This document shows, piece by piece, positions 25,501 through 38,460 of a DNA stretch of 64,000 bases (the first letter of the stretch is position 1; every line of letters begins with the position of its first letter). Both the position numbers and the translations under genes were made by a program. The stretch is from contig JAPYXD010000472.1 in assembly GCA_030998225.1 (NCBI GenBank), positions 34,774 through 98,773 on the forward strand. The letters are read 5' to 3'. The notes beneath the pieces were generated by a model. It was given only the letters and a program-made list of their open reading frames with translations, did no database searches and had not been told where the DNA came from. The DNA comes from Diplolepis rosae. Lineage: Eukaryota > Arthropoda > Insecta > Hymenoptera > Diplolepididae.

Positions 25501-26010
25501 TTCTCGGCTTAAGTTCCCTGAGGAAGATGTATTTTAGGTACTTGGACTGATAAATATAATTTTTAAAATGACGAGATCTCTAAAATATGTACCAGGTATC
25601 ATAAATTGCAGTTCTCAGCTTAAGTTCCCTGAGGAAGATGTTTTTTAAGCACCTGGACTACTAAATATAATTTTTGAAATGACGAGATCTCTAAAATATT
25701 TACTAGGTATCATAAATTTCAGTTCTCGGCTTAAGTTCCCTGAGGAAGATGTATTTTAGGTACTTGGACTAATATATATAATTTTTAAAATGACGAGATC
25801 TCTAAAATATGTACTAGGTATCTTAATTTTCAGTTCTCAGCTTAAGTTCCCTGAGGAAGATGGTTTTTAAGCACCTGGACTACTAGATATAATTTTCAAA
25901 ATGACGAGATCTCTAAAATATAGTCCAGGTATCCTTAATTTTCAGTTCTCAGCTTAAGTTCCCTGAGGAAGATGTATTTTAGGCACCTGGACTACTAGAT
26001 ATAATTTTTA
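22569..26010 (+). repeat. Mixed stretch with P-unit repeats
   Basis: Satellite only. P units near 22.70, 24.37 and 25.59 kb continue the about 1.67-kb step of the preceding stretch once, then shorten to about 1.22 kb. The unit starting at 25010 is a C variant whose 3' end reads GATGGGTTTGAAG, as in the A unit of the Bh cassette; a few units later the same GGGTTTGAAG recurs, giving the open frame at 25007-25192. Confidence 0.72.
23458..23679 (+). repeat. TTCGCTGAGG cassette shortened to 2 monomers, copy at 23.5 kb
   Basis: It has the C unit with CAGCATAAC and GAGGAAAATG, then the TTCGCTGAGG unit, and then jumps directly to an E unit at 23680. From the TTCGCTG mark to the next ACGGG is 58 bp here and 280 bp at 43.07 kb, a difference of exactly 222 bp or two monomers. 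The join lies in the shared ACTACTA(A/G)ATATAATTTT segment. Confidence 0.85.
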
Positions 26011-29000
26011 GAATGACTGGACCACTGAAATACCATTCGGATATCTTAAATTTTAGTTCTCAGCTTAAGTTCCCTGAGGAAGATGTATTTAGGTACTTGG
26101 ACTACTAAATATAATTCTTAAAATGACGAGATCTCTAAAATATGTACTAGGTATCAAAAATTTTCAGTTCTCAGCTTAAGTTCCCTGAGGAAGATGGTTT
26201 TTATGCACCTGGACTACTAGATATAATTTTTAGAATGACTGGACCACTGAAATACCATTCGGATATCTTAAATTTTAGTTCTCAGCTTAAGTTCCCTGAG
26301 GAAGATGGTTTTTAAGCACCTGGACTACTAGATATAATTTTCAAAATGACGAGATCTCTAAAATATAATCCAGGTATCCTTAATTTCAGTTGTCAGCTTA
26401 AGTTCCCTGAGGAAGATGTATTTTAGGCACCTGGACTACTAGATATAATTTTTAGAATGACTGGACCACTGAAATACCATTCGGATATTTTAAATTTTAG
26501 TTCTCAGCTTAAGTTCCCTGAGGAAGATGTATTTTAGGTACTTGGACTACTAAATATAATTTTTAAAATGACGAGATCTCTAAAATATGTACTAGGTATC
26601 AAAAATTTCAGTTCTCGGCTTAACTTCCCTGAGGAAGATGTATTTTAGGCACCTGGACTACTAGATATAATTTTTAGAATGACTGGACCACTGAAATACC
26701 ATTCGGATATCTTAAATTTTAGTTCGCAGCTTAAGTTCCCTGAGGAAGATGTATTTAGGTACTTGGACTACTAAATATAATTCTTAAAATGACGAGATCT
26801 CTAAAATATGTACTAGGTATCAAAAATTTTCAGTTCTCAGCTTATGTTCCCTGAGGAAGATGGTTTTTAAGCACCTGGACTACTAGATATAATTTTCAAA
26901 ATGACAAGATCTCTAAAATATGTACTAGGTATCATAAATTTCAGTTCTCAGCTTAAGTTCCCTGAGGAGGATGGTTTTTAAGCACCTGGACTACTAGATA
27001 TAATTTTTAAAATGACGAGATCTCTAAAATATAATCCAGGTATCCTTAATTTCAGTTCTCAGCTTAAGTTCCCTGAGGAAGATGTATTTTAGGCACCTGG
27101 ACTACTAGATATAATTTTTAGAATGACTGGACCACTGAAATACCATTCGGATATCTTAAATTTTAGTTCTCAGCTTAAGTTCCCTGAGGAAGATGTATTT
27201 AGGTACTTGGACTACTAAATATAATTCTTAAAATGACGAGATCTCTAAAATATGTACTAGGTATCAAAAATTTTCAGTTCTCAGCTTAAGTTCCCTGAGG
27301 AAGATGGTTTTTAAGCACCTGGACTACTAGATATAATTTTCAAAATGTCGAGATCTCTAAAATATGTACAAGGTATCATAAATTTCAGTTCTCAGCTTAA
27401 GTTCCCTGAGGAAGATGTATTTTAGGTACTTGGACTAATAAATATAATTTTTAAAATGACGAGATCTCTAAAATATGTACTAGGTATCTTAATTTTCAGT
27501 TCTCAGCTTAAGTTCCCTGAGGAAGATGGTTTTTAAGCACCTGGACTACTAGATATAATTTTCAAAATGACGGGATCTCTAAAATATAATCCAGGTATCC
27601 TTAATTTCAGTTCTCAGCTTAAGTTCCCTGAGGAAGATGTATTTTAGGCACCTGGACTACTAGATATATTTTTTATACTCACTGGACCACTGAAATACCA
27701 TTCGGATATCTTAAATTTTAGTTCTCAGCTTAAGTTCCCTGAGGAAGATGTAATTTAGGAGTTTGGACTACTAAATATAATTTTTAAAATGACGAGATCT
27801 CTAAAATACGTACTAGGTTTCATAAATTTCAGTTCTCGGCTTAAGTTCCCTGAGGAAGATGTATTTTAGGTACTTGGACTACTAAATATAATTTTTAAAA
27901 TGACGAGATCTCTAAAATATGTACTAGGTATCTTAATTTTCAGTTCTCAGCTTAAGTTCCCTGAGGAAGAGGTTTTTTAAGCACCTGGACTACTAAATAT
28001 AATTTTTAAAATGACGAGATCTCTAAAATATGTACTAGGTATCATAAATTTCAGTTCTCAGCTTAAGTTCCCTGAGGAAGATGTATTTTAGGCACTTGGA
28101 CTACTAAATATAATTTTTAAAATGACGAGATCTCTAAAATATGTACTAGGTATCTTAATTTTCAGTTCTCAGCTTAAGTTCCCTGAGGAAGATGGTTTTT
28201 AAGCACCTGGACTACTAGATATAATTTTCAAAATGACGAGATCTCTAAAATATAATCCAGGTATCCTTAATTTCAGTTCTCAGCTTAAGTTCCCTGAGGA
28301 AGATGTATTTTAGGCACCTGGACTACTAGATATAATTTTTAGAATGACTGGACCACTGAAATACCATTCGGATATCTTAAATTTTAGTTCTCAGCTTAAG
28401 TTCCCTGAGGAAGATGTATTTTAGGTACTTGGACTACTAAATATAATTTTTAAAATGACGAGATCTCTAAAATATGTACTAGGTATCAAAAATTTTCAGT
28501 TCTCAGCTTAAGTTCCCTGAGTAAGATGGTTTTTAAGCACCTGGACTACTAGATATAATTTTCAAAATGACGAGATCTCTAAAATATGTACTAGGTATCA
28601 TAAATTTCAGTTCTCAGCTTAAGTTCCCTGAGGAAGATGTATTTTAGGTACTTGGACTACTAAATATAATTTTTAAAATGACGAGATCTCTAAAATATGT
28701 ACTAGGTATCTTAATTTTCAGTTCTCAGCTTAAGTTCCCTGAGGAAGATGGTTTTTAAGCACCTGGACTACTAGATATAATTTTCAAAATGACGAGATCT
28801 CTAAAATATAATCCAGGTATCCTTAATTTCAGTTCTCAGCTTAAGTTCCCTGAGGAAGATGTATTTTAGGCACCTGGACTACTAGATATAATTTTTAGAA
28901 TGACTGGACCACTGAAATACCATTCGGATATGTTAAATTTTAGTTCTCAGCTTAAGTTCCCTGAGGAAGATATATTTTAGGTACTTGGACTACTAAATAT

Positions 29001-29565
29001 AATTTTTAAAATGACGAGATCTCTAAAATATGTACTAGGTATCATAAATTTCAGTTCTCGGCTTAAGTTCCCTGAGGAAGATGTATTTTAGGCACCTGGA
29101 CTACTAGATATAATTTTTAGAATGACTGGACCACTGAAATACCATTCGGATATCTTAAATTTTAGTTCTCAGCTTCAGTTCCCTGAGGAAGATGTATTTA
29201 GGTACTTGGACTACTAAATATAATTCTTAAAATGACGAGATCTCTAAAATATGTACTAGGTATCAAAAATTTTCAGTTCTCAGCTTATGTTCCCTGAGGA
29301 AGATGGTTTTTAAACACCAGGACTACTAGATATAATTTTCAAAATGACGAGATCTCGAAAATATGTACTGGGTATCATAAATTTCAGTTCTCAGCTTAAG
29401 TTCCCTGAGGAAGATGTTTTTTATGCACCTGGACTACTAAATATAATTTTTAAAATGACGAGATCTCTAAAATATGTACTAGGTATCATAAATTTCAGTT
29501 CTCAGCTTAAGTTCCCTGAGTAAGATGGTTTTTAAGCACATGGACTACTAGATATAATTTTCAAA
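26011..29565 (+). repeat. C-rich stretch with five-monomer periodicity
   Basis: In this stretch a B unit ending GTATTTTAGGCACC is regularly followed by C, and the order A2-B-C-x-A repeats. A2 starts lie at 27456, 28122 and 28678, 666 and 556 bp apart (6 and 5 monomers). The unit 28122-28677 reads A2, B, C, K, A. C units are denser than elsewhere, near 26.01, 26.24, 26.46, 26.68, 27.12, 27.68, 28.34, 28.90 and 29.12 kb. Nothing other than satellite is present. Confidence 0.78.
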
Positions 29566-30121
29566 ATGACGGGTTCTCTAAAACATAATCCAGGTATCCT
29601 TAATTTCAGTTCTCAGCTTATGTTCCCTGAGGAAGATGTTTTTTAAGCATCTGGACTACAAAATATAATTTTCCAAATGACGAGATCTCTAAAATATGTA
29701 CTAGGTATAAAAAATTTTCAGTTCTCAGCTTAAGTTCCCTGAGGAAGATGGTTTTTAAGCACCTGGACTACTAGATATAATTTTCAAAATGTCGAGATCT
29801 CTAAAATATGTACTAGGTATCATAAATTTCAGTTCTCAGCTTAAGTTCCCTGAGTAAGATGGGTTTGAAGCACCTGGACTACTAGATATAATTTTCAAAA
29901 TGACGGGATCTCTAAAACATAATCCAGGTATCCTTAATTTCAGTTCTCAGCTTAAGTTCCCTGAGTATGATGTTTTTTATGCACCTGGACTACTAGATAT
30001 AATTTTTTTAATGACGAGATCTCTAAAATATGTACTAGGTATCATAAATTTCAGTTCTCAGCTTAAGTTCCCTGAGGAAGATGGTTTTTAAGCACCTGGA
30101 CTACTAGATATAATTTTCAAA
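29566..30121 (+). repeat. Bh-K-A-Bh-A cassette, copy at 29.6 kb
   Basis: 556 bp, full order. The last unit is entered by AATTTTTTTAATGACG instead of GTTTTTATAATG. It starts a block (to about 31.0 kb, ending in a K-like unit with TTCCATGAGG and an AGTTTTAAAATG junction) that recurs at 32.1 and 37.9 kb with offsets of 2559 and 5780 bp. Confidence 0.83.
29900..30010 (+). repeat. Representative type Bh monomer (111 bp)
   Basis: Bh differs from B mainly in AAACATAATCC in place of AAATATAATCC. It appears in two forms: ATGACGGGTTCTC with a GTTTTTTAAGCATCTGG end, and ATGACGGGATCTC followed by GAGTATGATGG. Both belong to the Bh-K-A-Bh-A cassette. In this copy the usual TAA at unit position 79-81 is TAT, so the frame stays open into the next unit; that accounts for the open frame at 29900-30091. 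Confidence 0.88.
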
Positions 30122-31010
30122 ATGACGAGATCTCTAAAATATGTACTAGGTATCATAAATTTCAGTTCTCAGCTTAAGTTCCCTGAGGAAGATGTATTTT
30201 AGGTACTTGGACTACTAAATATAATTTTTTAAATGACGAGATCTCTAAAATATGTACTAGGTATCATAAATTTCAGTTCTCAGCTTAAGTTCCCTGAGGA
30301 AGATGTTTTTTAAGCACCTGGACTACTAACTATAATTTTTAAAATGACGAGATCTCTAAAATATGTACTAGGTATCATAAATTTCAGTTCTCGGCTTAAG
30401 TTCCCTGAGGAAGATGGTTTTTAAGCACCTGGACTACTGGATATAATTTTCAAAATGACGGGATCTCTAAAATATAATCCAGGTATCCTTAATTTCAGTT
30501 CTCTGCTTCAGTTACCTGAGGAAGATGTTTTTTAAGCACCTGGACTACTAAATATAATTTTTAAAATGACGAGATCTCTAAAATATGTACTAGGTATCAT
30601 AAATTTCAGTTCTCGGCTTAAGATCCCTGAGGAAGATGTATTTTAGGCACCTGGACTACTAGATATATTTTTTATACTCACTGGACCACTGAAATACCAT
30701 TCGGATATCTTAAATTTTAGTTTTCACCTTAAGTTCCCTGAGGAAGATGTATTTTAGGTACTTGGACTACTAAATATAATTTTTTAAATGACGAGATCTC
30801 TAAAATATGTACTAGGTATAAAAAATGTTCAGTTCTCAGCTTAAGTTCCATGAGGAAGATGGTTTTTAAGCACCTGGACTACTATATTTAAGTTTTAAAA
30901 TGACGAGATCTCTAGAATAGGTTCGAGGTATCATTAATTTCAGTTCTCGGCTTAAGGTCCCTGAGGAAGATGTATTTTAGGTACTTGGACTACTTAATAT
31001 ATTTTTTAAA

Positions 31011-32012
31011 ATGACTGGACCACTGAAATACCATTAGGATATCTTAAATTTTAGTTCTCAGCTTAAGTTCCCTGAGGAAGATGTATTTTAGGTACTTGGA
31101 CTACTAAATATAATTTTCAAAATGACGAGATCTCTAAAATATGTACTAGGTATATAAAATGTTCAGTACTCAGCTTAAGTTCCCTGAGGAAGATGGTTTT
31201 TAAGCACCTGGACTACTAGATATAATTTTTAAAATGACGAGATCTCTAAAATATGTACTAGGTATCATAAATTTCAGTTCTCAGCTTAAGTTCCCTGAGG
31301 AAGATGGTTTTTAAGCACCTGGACTACTAAATATAATTTTTAAAATGACGAGATCTCTAAAATATGTACTAGGTATCACAATTTTCAGTTCTCAGCTTAA
31401 GTTCCCTGAGGAAGATGGTTTTTAAGCACCTGGACTACTAGATATAATTTTCAAAATGACGGGATCTCTAAAATATAATCCAGGTATCCTTAATTTTCAG
31501 TTCTCAGCTTAAGTTCCCTGAGGAAGATGTTTTTTAAGCACCTGGACTACTAGATATAATTTTTTTAATGACGAGATCTCTAAAATATGTACTAGGTATC
31601 ATAAATTTCAGTTCTTGACTTAAGTTCACTGAGGAAGATGTATTTTAGGCACCTGGACTATTAGATATAATTTTTAGAATGACTGGACCACTGAAATACC
31701 ATTCGGATATCTTAAATTTTAGTTCTCAGCTTAAGTTCCCTGAGGAAGATATATTTTAGGTACTTGGACTACTAAATATAATTTTTAAAATGACGAGATC
31801 TCTAAAATATGTACTAGGTATCATAAATTTTCAGTTCTCAGCTTAAGTTCCCTGAGTAAGATGGTTTTTAAGCACCTGGACTACTAGATATAATTTTCAA
31901 AATGACGGGATCTCTAAAATATAATCCAGGTATCATGAATTTAACTTCTCAGCTTAGGTTCCCTGAGGAAGTTGTTTTATAAGCACCTGGACTACTAAAT
32001 ATAATTTTCAAA
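31011..32012 (+). repeat. Nine-monomer cassette, copy 1 (C-K-A-A-B-A-C-A-B)
   Basis: The first C has CATTAGGATATC. The fifth unit is B-like with TTAATTTTCAG rather than E, and the second C ends GATATATTTTAGG rather than GTATTTAGG. The final B has TATCATGAATTTAAC and the diagnostic GAAGTTGTTTTATAAGC. Start to this mark is 960 bp, against 957-958 bp in the other full copies. It is the leftmost and most diverged copy. Confidence 0.75.
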
Positions 32013-32124
32013 ATGACGAGATCTCTAAAATATATACTAGGTATAAAAAATTTTCTGTTCTCAGCTTAAGTTCCCTGAGTAAGATTGTTTTTAAGCACAT
32101 GGACTACTAGAAATAATTTTCAAA

Positions 32125-32680
32125 ATGACGGGTTCTCTAAAACATAATCCAGGTATCCTTAATTTCAGTTCTCAGCTTATGTTCCCTGAGGAAGATGGTT
32201 TTTAAGCACCTGGACTACTAGATATAATATTCAAAATAACGAGATCTCTAAAATATGTACTAGGTGTAAAAAATTTTCAGTTGTCAGCTTAAGTTCCCTG
32301 AGGAAGATGGTTTTTAAGCACCTGGACTACTAGATATAATTTTCAAAATGTCGAGATCTCTAAAATATGTACTAGGTATCATAAATTTAAGTTCTCAGCT
32401 TAAGTTCCCTGAGTAAGATGGGTTTGAAGCACCTGGACTACTAGATATAATTTTCAAAATGACGGGATCTCTAAAACATAATCCAGGTATCCTTAATTTC
32501 AGTTCTCAGCTTAAGTTCCCTGAGTATGATGGTTTTTATGCACCTGGACTACTAGATATAGTTTTTATAATGACGAGATCTCTATAATATATACTAGGTA
32601 TCTTAAATTTCTGTTCTCTGCTTAAGATCCCTGAGGTAGATGGTTTTTAAGCACCTGGACTACTATATATAATTTTCAAA
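32125..32680 (+). repeat. Bh-K-A-Bh-A cassette, copy at 32.1 kb
   Basis: 556 bp. It is preceded by a K unit with the rare TTTTCTGTTCTC and GAGTAAGATTG, and by an ACTAGAAATAATTTT junction; both are shared only with the copy at 37.9 kb, so these two belong to one duplication. The last unit is diverged (CTCTATAATATATAC, CTGCTTAAGATCCCTGAGG). Confidence 0.83.
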
Positions 32681-33569
32681 ATGACGAGATCTCTAAAATA
32701 TGTACTAGGTATCATAAATTTCAGTTCTCAGCTTAAGTTCCCTGAGGAAGATGTATTTTAGGCACTTGGACTACTAAATATAATTTTTAAAATGACTAGA
32801 TCTCTGAAATATGTACTAGGTATCATAAATTTCAGTTCTCATCTTAAGTTCCCTGAGGAAGATGTTTTTTAAGCACCTGGACTACTAAATAAAATTTTAA
32901 AAATGACGAGATCTCTAAAATATGTACTAGGTATCATAATTTTCAGTTCTCAGCTTAAGTTCCCTGAGGAAGATGGTTTTTAAGCACCTGGAATACTAGA
33001 TATAATTTTCAAAATGACGGGATCTCTAAAATATAATCCAGGTATCCTTAATTTCAGTTCTCAGCTTAAGTTCCCTGAGGAAGATGTTTTTTAAGCACCT
33101 GGACTACTAAATATAATTTTTAAAATGACGAGATCTCTATAATATGTACAAGGTATCATAAATTTCAGTTCTCGGCTTAAGATCCCTGAGGAAGATGTAT
33201 TTTAGGCACCTGGACTACTAGATATATTTTTTATACTCACTGGACCACTGAAATACCATTCGGATATCTTAAATTTTAGTTTTCACCTTAAGTTCCCTGA
33301 GGAAGATGTATTTTAGGTACTTGGACTACTAAATATAATTTTCAAAATGACGAGATCTCTAAAATATGTACTAGGTATAAAAAATGTTCAGTTCTCAGCT
33401 TAAGTTCCATGAGGAAGATGGTTTTTAAGCACCTGGACTACTAGATATAAGTTTTAAAATGACGAGATCTCTAAAATATGTTCTAGGTATCATAAATTTC
33501 AGTTCTGAGCTTAAGTTCCCTGAGGAAGATGTATTTTAGGTACTTGGACTAGTAAATATAATTTTTAAA

Positions 33570-34568
33570 ATGACTGGACCACTGAAATACCATTCGGATA
33601 TCTTAAATTTTAGTTCTCAGATTAAGTTCCCTGAGGAAGATGTATTTTAGGTACTTGGACTACTAAATATAATTTTAAAAATGACGAGATCTCTAAAATA
33701 TGTACTAGGTATCATAAATTTCAGTTCTCAGCTTAAGTTCCATGAGGAAGATGGTTTTTAAGCAACTGGACTACTAGATATAGTTTTTATAATGACGATA
33801 TCTCTAAATTATTTACAATGTATCATAAATTTCAGTTCTCAGCTTAAGTTCCCTGAGGAAGATGTTCTTTAAGCACCTGGACTACTAAATATAATTTTTA
33901 AAATGACGAGATCTCTAAAATATGTACTAGGTATCATAAATTGCAGTTCTCAGCTTAAGTTCCCTGAGGAAGATGGTTTTTAAGCACCTGGACTACTAGA
34001 TATAATTTTCAAAATGACGGGATCTCTAAAATATAGTCCAGGTATCCTTAATTTTCAGTTCTCAGCTTAAGTTCCCTGAGTAAGATGGTTTTTAAGCACC
34101 TGGACTACTAGATATAATTTTTAAAATGACGAGATCTCTAAAATATGTACTAGGTATCATAAATTTCAGTTCTCGGCTTAAGTTCCCTGAGGAAGATGTA
34201 TTTTAGGCACCTGGACTACTAGATATAATTTTTAGAATGACTGGACCACTGAAATACCATTCGGATATCTTAAATTTTAGTTCTCAGCTTAAGTTCCCTG
34301 AGGAAGATGTATTTAGGTACTTGGACTACTAACTATAATTCTTAAAATGACGAGATCTCTAAAATATGTACTAGGTATCATAAATTTCAGTTCTCAGCTT
34401 AAGTTCCCTGAGTAAGATGGTTTTTAAGCACCTGGACTACTGGATATAATTTTCAAAATGACGGGATCTCTAAAATATAATCCAGGTATCCTTAATTTCA
34501 CAACTCTGCTTCAGTTACCTGAGGAAGTTGTTTTTTAAGCACCTGGACTACTAAATATAATTTTTAAA
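33570..34568 (+). repeat. Nine-monomer cassette, copy 2
   Basis: C with CAGATTAAG at 33570, two A-like units in place of K and A (the first with TTCCATGAGG and GCAACTGG, the second diverged with CTCTAAATTATTTAC), then A, E, A(CTCGG), C(GTATTTAGG), A(GAGTAAG) and B ending GAAGTTGTTTTTTAAGC. It is 999 bp, and start to the GTTG mark is 957 bp. Confidence 0.8.
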
Positions 34569-36793
34569 ATGACGAGATCTCTAAAATATGTACTAGGTAT
34601 CATAAATTTTCTGTTCTCAACTTAAGTTCCCTGAGGAAGATGTTTTTTAAGCACCTGGACTACTAAATATAATTTTTAAAATGACGAGATCTCTAAAATA
34701 TGTACTAGGTATCATAAATTTCAGTTCTCAGCTTAAGTTCCCTGAGGAAGATGGTTTTTAAGCACCTGGACTACTAGATATAATTTTCAAAATGACGGGA
34801 TCTCTAAAATATAATCCAGGTATCATTAATTTCAGTTCTCAGCTTAAGTTCCCTGAGGAAGATGTTTTTTGAGCACCTGGACTACTAAATATAATTTTCA
34901 AAATGACAGGATCTCTAAAATATGTACTAGGTATCAAAAATTTTCAGTTCTCAGCTTAAGTTCCCTGAGGAAGATGGTTTTTAAGCACCTGGACTACTAG
35001 ATATAATTTTCAAAATGACGGGATCTCTAAAATATAATCCAGGTATCCTTAATTTCAGTTCTCAGCTTAAGTTCCCTGAGGAAGATGTTTTTTGAGCACC
35101 TGGACTACTAAATATAATTTTTTAAATGACGAGATCTCTAAAATATGTACTAGGTATCATAAATTTCAGTTCTCAGCTTAAGTTCCCTGAGGAAGATGTA
35201 TTTTAGGTACTTGGACTAGTAAATATAATTTTTAAAATGACTGGACCACTGAAATACCATTCGGATATCTTAAATTTTAGTTCTCAGATTAAGTTCCCTG
35301 AGGAAGATGTATTTTAGGTACTTGGACTACTAAATATAATTTTCAAAATGACGAGATCTCTAAAATATGTACTAGGTATAAAAAATGTTCAGTTCTCAGC
35401 TTAAGTTCCCTGAGGAAGATGGTTTTTAAGCACCTGGACTACTAGATATAATTTTCAAAATGACGGGATCTCTAAAATATAATCCAGGTATCCTTAATTT
35501 CAGTTCTCAGCTTAAGTTCCCTGAGGAAGATGTTTTTTAAGCACCTGGACTACTAAATATAATTTTTTAAATGACGAGATCTCTAAAATATGTACTAGGT
35601 ATCATAAATTTCAGTTCTCAGCTTAAGTTCCCTGAGGAAGATGTATTTTAGGTACTTGGACTAGTAAATATAATTTTTAGAATGACTGGACCACTGAAAT
35701 ACCATTCGGATATCTTAAATTTTAGTTCTCAGCTTAAGTTCCCTGAGGAAGATATATTTTAGGTACTTGGACTACTAAATATAATTTTTAAAATGACGAG
35801 ATCTCTAGAATATGTACTAGGTATCATAAATTTCAGTTCTCGGCTTAAGTTCCCTGAGGAAGATGGTTTTTAAGCACCTGGACTACTAGATATAATTTTC
35901 AAAATGACGGGATCTCTAAAATATAATCCAGGTATCCTTAATTTCAGTTCTCAGCTTAAGTTCCCTGAGGAAGATGTTTTTTATGCACCTGGACTACTAA
36001 ATATAATTTTCAAAATGACGAGATCTCTAAAATATGTACTAGGTATCAAAAATTTTCAGTTCTCAGCTTAAGTTCCCTGAGGAAGATGGTTTTTAAGCAC
36101 CTGGACTACTAGATATAATTTTCAAAATGACGGGATCTCTAAAATATAATCCAGGTATCCTTAATTTCAGTTCTCAGCTTAAGTTCCCTGAGGAAGATGT
36201 TTTTTAAGCACCTGGACTACTAAATATAATTTTTTAAATGACGAGATCTCTAAAATATGTACTAGGTATCATAAATTTCAGTTCTCAGCTTAAGTTCCCT
36301 GAGGAAGATGTATTTTAGGTACTTGGACTAGTAAATATAATTTTTAAAATGACTGGACCACTGAAATACCATTCGGATATCTTAAATTTTAGTTCTCAGC
36401 TTAAGTTCCCTGAGGAAGATATATTTTAGGTACTTGGACTACTAAATATAATTTTTAAAATGACGAGATCTCTAGAATATGTACTAGGTATCAAAAATGT
36501 TCAGTTCTCAGCTTAAGTTCCCTGAGGAAGATGTTTCTTAAGCACCTGGACTACTAAATATAATTTGCAAAATGACGGGATCTCTAAAATATAATCCAGG
36601 TATCATTAATTTCAGTTCTCAGCTTAAGATCCCTGAGTAAGATGGTTTTTAAGCACCTGGACTACTAGATATAATTTTGAAAATGACGAGATCTCTAAAA
36701 TATGTTCTAGGTATCATAAATTTCAGTTCTCAGCTTAAGTTCCCTGAGGAAGATGTATTTTAGGTACTTGGACTAGTAAATATAATTTTTAAA
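34569..36793 (+). repeat. Short-period stretch with ACTAGTAAAT marks and B-K alternation
   Basis: The junction GGACTAGTAAATAT, which normally precedes a C unit, occurs at 35215, 35660, 36328 and 36772: steps of 445, 668 and 444 bp (4, 6 and 4 monomers), so marks two apart are 1112-1113 bp (10 monomers) apart. Two C units with GATATATTTTAGG are each followed by a unit with CTCTAGAATATG, about 668 bp apart. Between them B and K units alternate. Confidence 0.75.
36127..36237 (+). repeat. Representative type B monomer (111 bp)
   Basis: Type B begins ATGACGGGATCTC, which destroys the BglII palindrome of type A, and continues ATAATCCAGGTATCCTTAAT before rejoining the shared CTCAGCTTAAG part. It is often followed by a GTTTTTTAAGC 3' end. 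B alternates with K in several stretches (34.9-36.1 kb, 62.5-63.6 kb). In the nine-monomer cassette the last unit is a B variant with TATCATTAATTTCACTTCTC or a close form and GAAGTTGTTTTATAAGC. Confidence 0.9.
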
Positions 36794-37793
36794 ATGACTG
36801 GACCACTGAAATACCATTCGGATATCTTAAATTTTAGTTCTCAGATTAAGTTCCCTGAGGAAGATGTATTTTAGGTACTTGGACTACTAAATATAATTTT
36901 CAAAATGACGAGATCTCTAAAATATGTACTAGGTATATAAAATGTTCAGTTCTCAGCTTAAGTTCCATGAGGAAGATGGTTTTTAAGCACCTGGACTACT
37001 AGATATAATTTTTAAAATGACGAGATCTCTAAAATATGTACTAGGTATCATAAATTTCAGTTCTCAGCTTAAGTTCCCTGAGGAAGATGGTTTTTAAGCA
37101 CCTGGACTACTAAATATAATTTTTAAAATGACGAGATCTCTAAAATATGTACTAGGTATCATAAATTTCAGTTCTCAGCTTAAGTTCCCTGAGGAAGATG
37201 GTTTTTAAGCACCTGGACTACTAGATATAATTTTCAAAATGACGGGATCTCTAAAATATAGTCCAGGTATCCTTAATTTTCAGTTCTCAGCTTAAGTTCC
37301 CTGAGTATGATGGTTTTTAAGCACCTGGACTACTAGATATAATTTTTAAAATGACGAGATCTCTAAAATATGTACTAGGTATCATAAATTTCAGTTCTCG
37401 GCTTAAGTTCCCTGCGGAAGATGTATTTTAGGCACCTGGACTATTAGATATAATTTTTAGAATGACTGGACCACTGAAATACCATTCGGATATCTTAAAT
37501 TTTAGTTCTCAGCTTAAGTTCCCTGAGGAAGATGTATTTAGGTACTTGGACTACTAAATATAATTCTTAAAATGACGAGATCTCTAAAATATGTACTAGG
37601 TATCATAAATTTCAGTTCTCAGCTTAAGTTCCCTGAGTAAGATGGTTTTTAAGCACCTGGACTACTAGATATAATTTTCAAAATGACGGGATCTCTAAAA
37701 TATAATCCAGGTATCTTAAATTTCACTTCTCAGCTTAAGTTCCCTGAGGAAGTTGTTTTATAAGCACCTGGACTACTAAATATAATTTTCAAA
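36794..37793 (+). repeat. Nine-monomer cassette, copy 3
   Basis: Full order C(CAGATTAAG)-K(TATATAAAATGTTCAG, TTCCATGAGG)-A-A-E-A(CTCGG)-C(GTATTTAGG)-A(GAGTAAG)-B(GAAGTTGTTTTATAAGC). It is 1000 bp, and start to mark is 958 bp. The Bh cassette follows after one K-type unit (37794-37904). Confidence 0.86.
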
Positions 37794-37904
37794 ATGACGA
37801 GATCTCTAAAATATGTACTAGGTATATAAATTTTCTGTTCTCAGCTTAAGTTCCCTGAGTAAGATTGTTTTTAAGCACATGGACTACTAGAAATAATTTT
37901 CAAA

Positions 37905-38460
37905 ATGACGGGTTCTCTAAAACATAATCCAGGTATCCTTAATTTCAGTTCTCAGCTCATGTTCCCTGAGGAAGATGTTTTTTAAGCATCTGGACTACTA
38001 AATATAATTTTCAAAATGACGAGATCTCTAAAATATGTACTAGGTATAAAAAATTTTCAGTTCTCAGCTTAAGTTCCCTGAGGAAGATGGTTTTTAAGCA
38101 CCTGGACTACTAGATATAATTTTCAAAATGTCGAGATCTCTAAAATATGTACTAGGTATCATAAATTTCAGTTCTCAGCTTAAGTTCCCTGAGTAAGATG
38201 GGTTTGAAGCACCTGGACTACTAGATATAATTTTCAAAATGACGGGATCTCTAAAACATAATCCAGGTATCCTTAATTTCAGTTCTCAGCTTAAGTTCCC
38301 TGAGTATGATGGTTTTTATGCACCTGGACTACTAGATATAGTTTTTATAATGACGAGATCTCTAAAATATGTACTAGGTATCATAAATTTCAGTTCTCTG
38401 CTTAAGTTCCCAGAGGAAGATTGTTTTTAAGCACCTGGACTACTAGATATAATTTTCAAA
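37905..38460 (+). repeat. Bh-K-A-Bh-A cassette, copy at 37.9 kb
   Basis: 556 bp, 5780 bp (52 monomers) after the copy at 32.1 kb, and it shares the rare marks TTTTCTGTTCTC and ACTAGAAATAATTTT just upstream. In the second Bh (38239-38349) TAA is TAT, which opens the frame at 38239-38430. Confidence 0.85.

Larger units (their letters stand above)
32125..37904 (+). repeat. Higher-order repeat unit of 52 monomers (5780 bp)
   Basis: Anchors keep nearly constant spacing to their partners: the Bh cassette (32125, 37905), GGGTTTGAAG (32420, 38200), the TATACTCACTGG C unit (about 33.23 and 39.01 kb), the nine-monomer cassette start (33570, 39349). All differ by 5779-5781 bp. The homologous part runs from about 31.9 to 34.5 kb and from about 37.7 to 40.3 kb. 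The rest of the unit (34.6-37.7 kb) lacks a partner at this offset. Confidence 0.8.

Noticed and set aside
29900..30091. Open frame of 63 codons
   Set aside because: A Bh unit joined to an A unit, with TAA changed to TAT.
38239..38430. Open frame of 63 codons
   Set aside because: A Bh unit joined to an A unit, with TAA changed to TAT; it is the duplicate of the segment at 32.46 kb.
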